Source: JAYWIG01 sp043789035
GTDB taxonomy: Bacteria; Pseudomonadota; Gammaproteobacteria; Burkholderiales; Burkholderiaceae_E
Assembly (NCBI GenBank): GCA_043789035.1
Contig: JAYWIG010000325.1
Coordinates: 1 to 6,579, forward strand
DNA length: 6,579 nucleotides
Direction of reading: 5' to 3'
The notes beneath the pieces were generated by a model. That model was not told the DNA's origin and did no database searches. It saw only the letters and a program-made list of their open reading frames with translations. This document shows, piece after piece, positions 4,534 through 6,579 of the stretch (position 1 is its first letter; every line of letters starts with the position of its first letter). The position numbers and the translations under genes are program-made.

Positions 4534-6216
4534 TTAAGTTTTGGGCCAATCTGGGTACTTTTCTCGCAACTTTGCTTTCCAAAACTTACCCGTTGAAGTA
4601 CGAGGGATAGCGTCAACCAATAAATAGGCTTCCGGAAGCTGCCAAGACAAAAATTGCGCTTTGAGCAGTTTCGTAAGCCGTTCAAGAAGTTCTGGCGACG
4701 GAGTAGCACTTACCTGCGCAGCGCGAGGCTTCAAAACAAGGCATGCCAAGGGTCTCTCGCCCCATTTATCATGTGGTAAGGCGATTACTGCAGCTTCGGC
4801 AACGTCCGGATGCCCCATGATGGCGTTTTCTAAATCAACTGAACTAATCCACTCCCCACCCGACTTAATCAAGTCCTTGGTTCTATCGGCGATTCGCAAA
4901 TAACCATATGAGTCAATTGCAGCCACATCGCCGGTTCGAAGCCAACCATCAGCAGTGAACTTCTCCGGATCACGCGTCACCTTGTGATAATCGCCGGTCA
5001 CAAACGGGCCTCGTACCTGCACTTCACCAACCGCAACACCATCCCAAGGCGCGATATCGCCACCCTCGCCCACGATTCGCAAATCCACCAGTGGAACTGG
5101 TAGGCCTGCTAAGGTTTTTCGTTTGAACCAAGCTTGCTCATCAAGGCCATTAAGCTCATGCTTTTTATAAAAAACCGTTGCCAGTGGTGAGGTCTCCGTC
5201 ATACCCCAGCCTTGAGATAGTTCGACGCCGCGTTTAGCGAAAGCTCGAATCAATGATTCTGGCGTTGCGGAGCCGCCAACTAAGCTGCGCATACCCACGG
5301 GCAAAGTCCAGCGATTTGGTTCGGCTTCCAACGCTTGAATGAGGGTAAGCCAAATTGTCGGCACGCCTACAGCCATGGTCGGCGGTTCTTGCGCCATTAA
5401 GTCGAGCAAATCATGCGCATGTAAATGTGGGCCGGGAAACACGAGCTTGGTGCCCAACATCATGCAGGCATACGGCAAACCCCATGAATTAGCGTGGAAC
5501 ATCGGCGTAACCGGCAACACTGTATCGCTACCGCTTAACTTCCAAGCATCAGGCATGCAGCCGACCAAACTATGCAGCACCGTAGATCGATGAGAATAGA
5601 CAACGCCCTTTGGGCGACCAGTGGTGCCGGATGTGTAGCACATTGCTACAGGATCATTCTCATCATGCGGCACAAAGCCCTCAAAGGCAGGCGAGCTGCT
5701 TAGAAGTTGATCGTAATCTAAGTATCCACGTTGCACGTGCTCAGGTGTTAACTCGCTATCAGAAAATCGAAAGACAATAATCTCCTCAAAAGAGTGGCCT
5801 TCACTCAAATGCGGTAGCACCTTATCAAGCAGTGGTAGAAGCACATCGTCAACAATTAAAAACCTATCATTGGCATTGCTGGCAATCCAAGCAATCTCTT
5901 CAGGTGCTAGACGTAGATTCAAGGTATGCATAACACCGCCAGCCGCGGGTATGCCGAAGTAAGCTTCTAGATGAGCATGGTGATTCCAACTTAGAGTGGC
6001 GACTCGATCACCCTTTTTCAAACCTAACACTTTTAGCGCGCTGGCTAATTGCAAAGTTCGGTCGTAATACTGCTTAAAGGAATGTCGTTTTAAACCTTTG
6101 TTTGGTAAGCGAGATACCACTTCAGAGTTTGGAAACAGCTTACCGGCGCGTTCCAAAAAATGATTGAGCGACAGGGGTGCAGCCATCATGGTGGTCACTA
6201 TATTGAGGGTGCTCAT
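4534..6216 (-). CDS. AMP-forming fatty-acyl-CoA ligase (AlkK/medium- to long-chain type)
   Basis: ANL-superfamily adenylating enzyme, 560 residues, activating a carboxylic acid with ATP and then joining it to CoA; probably a cytosolic fatty acid ligase feeding beta-oxidation or lipid turnover. Motifs in order: P-loop YTSGTTGRPKG (194-204), PMFHANSWGLPY (238-249), GWGMTETSP (336-344), TGD (428-430, ribose-binding D430), the hinge region DRTKDLIKSGGEWIS (444-458) and PRTSTGKFWK with catalytic K544. The N-terminus PLSLNHFLERAG and MFHANSWG resemble the AlkK/DmdB-like group rather than FadD, so chain length is uncertain: medium-chain, long-chain or methylmercaptopropionate-type acids are all possible. 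ATG at 6216 has GGAG eight bases upstream inside hemW and overlaps the hemW stop (ATGA), so translation is probably coupled. Met10 and Met11 are alternative starts without an evident SD. No terminator is evident before glnA, so read-through is possible. Confidence 0.93.
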   Translation of the reverse strand: MSTLNIVTTMMAAPLSLNHFLERAGKLFPNSEVVSRLPNKGLKRHSFKQYYDRTLQLASALKVLGLKKGDRVATLSWNHHAHLEAYFGIPAAGGVMHTLNLRLAPEEIAWIASNANDRFLIVDDVLLPLLDKVLPHLSEGHSFEEIIVFRFSDSELTPEHVQRGYLDYDQLLSSSPAFEGFVPHDENDPVAMCYTSGTTGRPKGVVYSHRSTVLHSLVGCMPDAWKLSGSDTVLPVTPMFHANSWGLPYACMMLGTKLVFPGPHLHAHDLLDLMAQEPPTMAVGVPTIWLTLIQALEAEPNRWTLPVGMRSLVGGSATPESLIRAFAKRGVELSQGWGMTETSPLATVFYKKHELNGLDEQAWFKRKTLAGLPVPLVDLRIVGEGGDIAPWDGVAVGEVQVRGPFVTGDYHKVTRDPEKFTADGWLRTGDVAAIDSYGYLRIADRTKDLIKSGGEWISSVDLENAIMGHPDVAEAAVIALPHDKWGERPLACLVLKPRAAQVSATPSPELLERLTKLLKAQFLSWQLPEAYLLVDAIPRTSTGKFWKAKLREKYPDWPKT

Positions 6217-6579
6217 CGCTTAGTCTCCGGCAAAAACATTGCTAGTAGATCGTTCAAGAATAGTAGCCCAAGAGGTGTCGCTTTTATACGAGACGGATGC
6301 TCATCGAGCAAGCCCTTTTTACAGGCTTTTGCTATTGCCTGGTTTAACCCTGCAATGTTTAAACCCGTACGCTCGGCAAACGAGCCACTATCAACACCAT
6401 CGCTTAGGCGAAGCGCGTTCAACATGAACTCGAACGGCAAATCCTCAGGAGCAATCAGTTGCTCTATTTCATTGGCATTACCGGCAATACTTTTTTGCAA
6501 GTAGGTTGCAGGATGCTTGAATTTCGCAAAACGCCGTATACCATCATGAAAAGTGAGCTTGCCATGGGCACCTGCCCCT
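6213..6579 (-). CDS. hemW: HemW heme chaperone (radical SAM, HemN-like), C-terminal part only
   Basis: The visible 121 codons begin at the right window edge and end with TGA at 6215-6213. The start GAGAHGKLTFHDG matches the conserved GAGAHGK segment of HemW, and LPFEFMLNALRL matches the family's PFEF-MN-RL block. The remainder is the winged-helix-like HemW C-terminal domain, ending in PLGLLFLNDLLAMFLPE. HemW belongs to the radical SAM family, was long annotated as a second coproporphyrinogen III oxidase, and is now understood as a heme-binding chaperone. The N-terminal CxxxCxxC cluster motif lies outside the window and cannot be checked. The stop overlaps the acyl-CoA ligase start by four bases. 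Identification rests on these C-terminal motifs; a true HemN is less likely because HemN lacks this tail pattern. Confidence 0.9.
   Translation of the reverse strand, partial: GAGAHGKLTFHDGIRRFAKFKHPATYLQKSIAGNANEIEQLIAPEDLPFEFMLNALRLSDGVDSGSFAERTGLNIAGLNQAIAKACKKGLLDEHPSRIKATPLGLLFLNDLLAMFLPETKR

Noticed and set aside
3970..4596. Plus-strand open frame of 208 codons antisense to the glnA 5' end and its promoter
   Set aside because: It lies opposite well-supported glnA codons and regulatory DNA, has no recognisable protein features, and looks like a shadow of the coding strand.
1..6579. Search for mobile elements, CRISPR, tRNA/rRNA genes, toxin-antitoxin or defence genes
   Set aside because: No transposase or integrase motif, regularly spaced repeat, structural RNA or unexplained gene was seen. 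The window is almost fully occupied by housekeeping and nitrogen-regulation genes.

Overview
The window reads as ordinary chromosome of a gammaproteobacterium. Every real gene lies on the minus strand, and the GC content is moderate (estimated by eye, not computed). NtrC, NtrB, GlnA and HemW all resemble their enterobacterial/pseudomonad counterparts closely along their length, and the gene order glnA - DUF4124 protein - ntrB - ntrC fits Proteobacteria. The family or genus cannot be fixed from this sequence alone. No mobile element, CRISPR array, tRNA, rRNA or phage gene was seen.

Layout in the direction of transcription (right to left). The window opens inside hemW (only its last 121 codons are present). 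The hemW stop codon overlaps the start of a fatty-acyl-CoA ligase gene in an ATGA junction. A 262-bp intergenic region (4272-4533) follows and carries a textbook nitrogen-regulated promoter for glnA: a sigma-54 -24/-12 element (TGGCAC-N5-CTGCA), with two or three NtrC-type GCAC-N7-GTGC sites about 104, 119 and 167 bp upstream of the inferred transcription start. glnA (GSI-beta type glutamine synthetase with the adenylylation tyrosine) comes next, ended by a rho-independent terminator. After a 206-bp gap comes a small exported DUF4124 protein, then ntrB (TTG start, 18 bp after the DUF4124 stop) and ntrC. ntrC is cut by the left window edge within its AAA+ domain.

Functionally, ntrB, ntrC and glnA form one feedback circuit. 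NtrB phosphorylates NtrC under nitrogen limitation, NtrC-P activates sigma-54 RNA polymerase at glnA, and GlnA makes glutamine. The NtrC sites and the sigma-54 promoter needed for this are visible in the same window. The DUF4124 protein is predicted to be periplasmic, so its place between glnA and ntrB is not explained by the known circuit. hemW and the acyl-CoA ligase appear to be a separate, translationally coupled pair upstream.

I found no previously undescribed system. The points most worth following up are the crowded NtrC site cluster, the inverted repeat across the predicted glnA start site, and the exported coiled-coil protein within the nitrogen operon.
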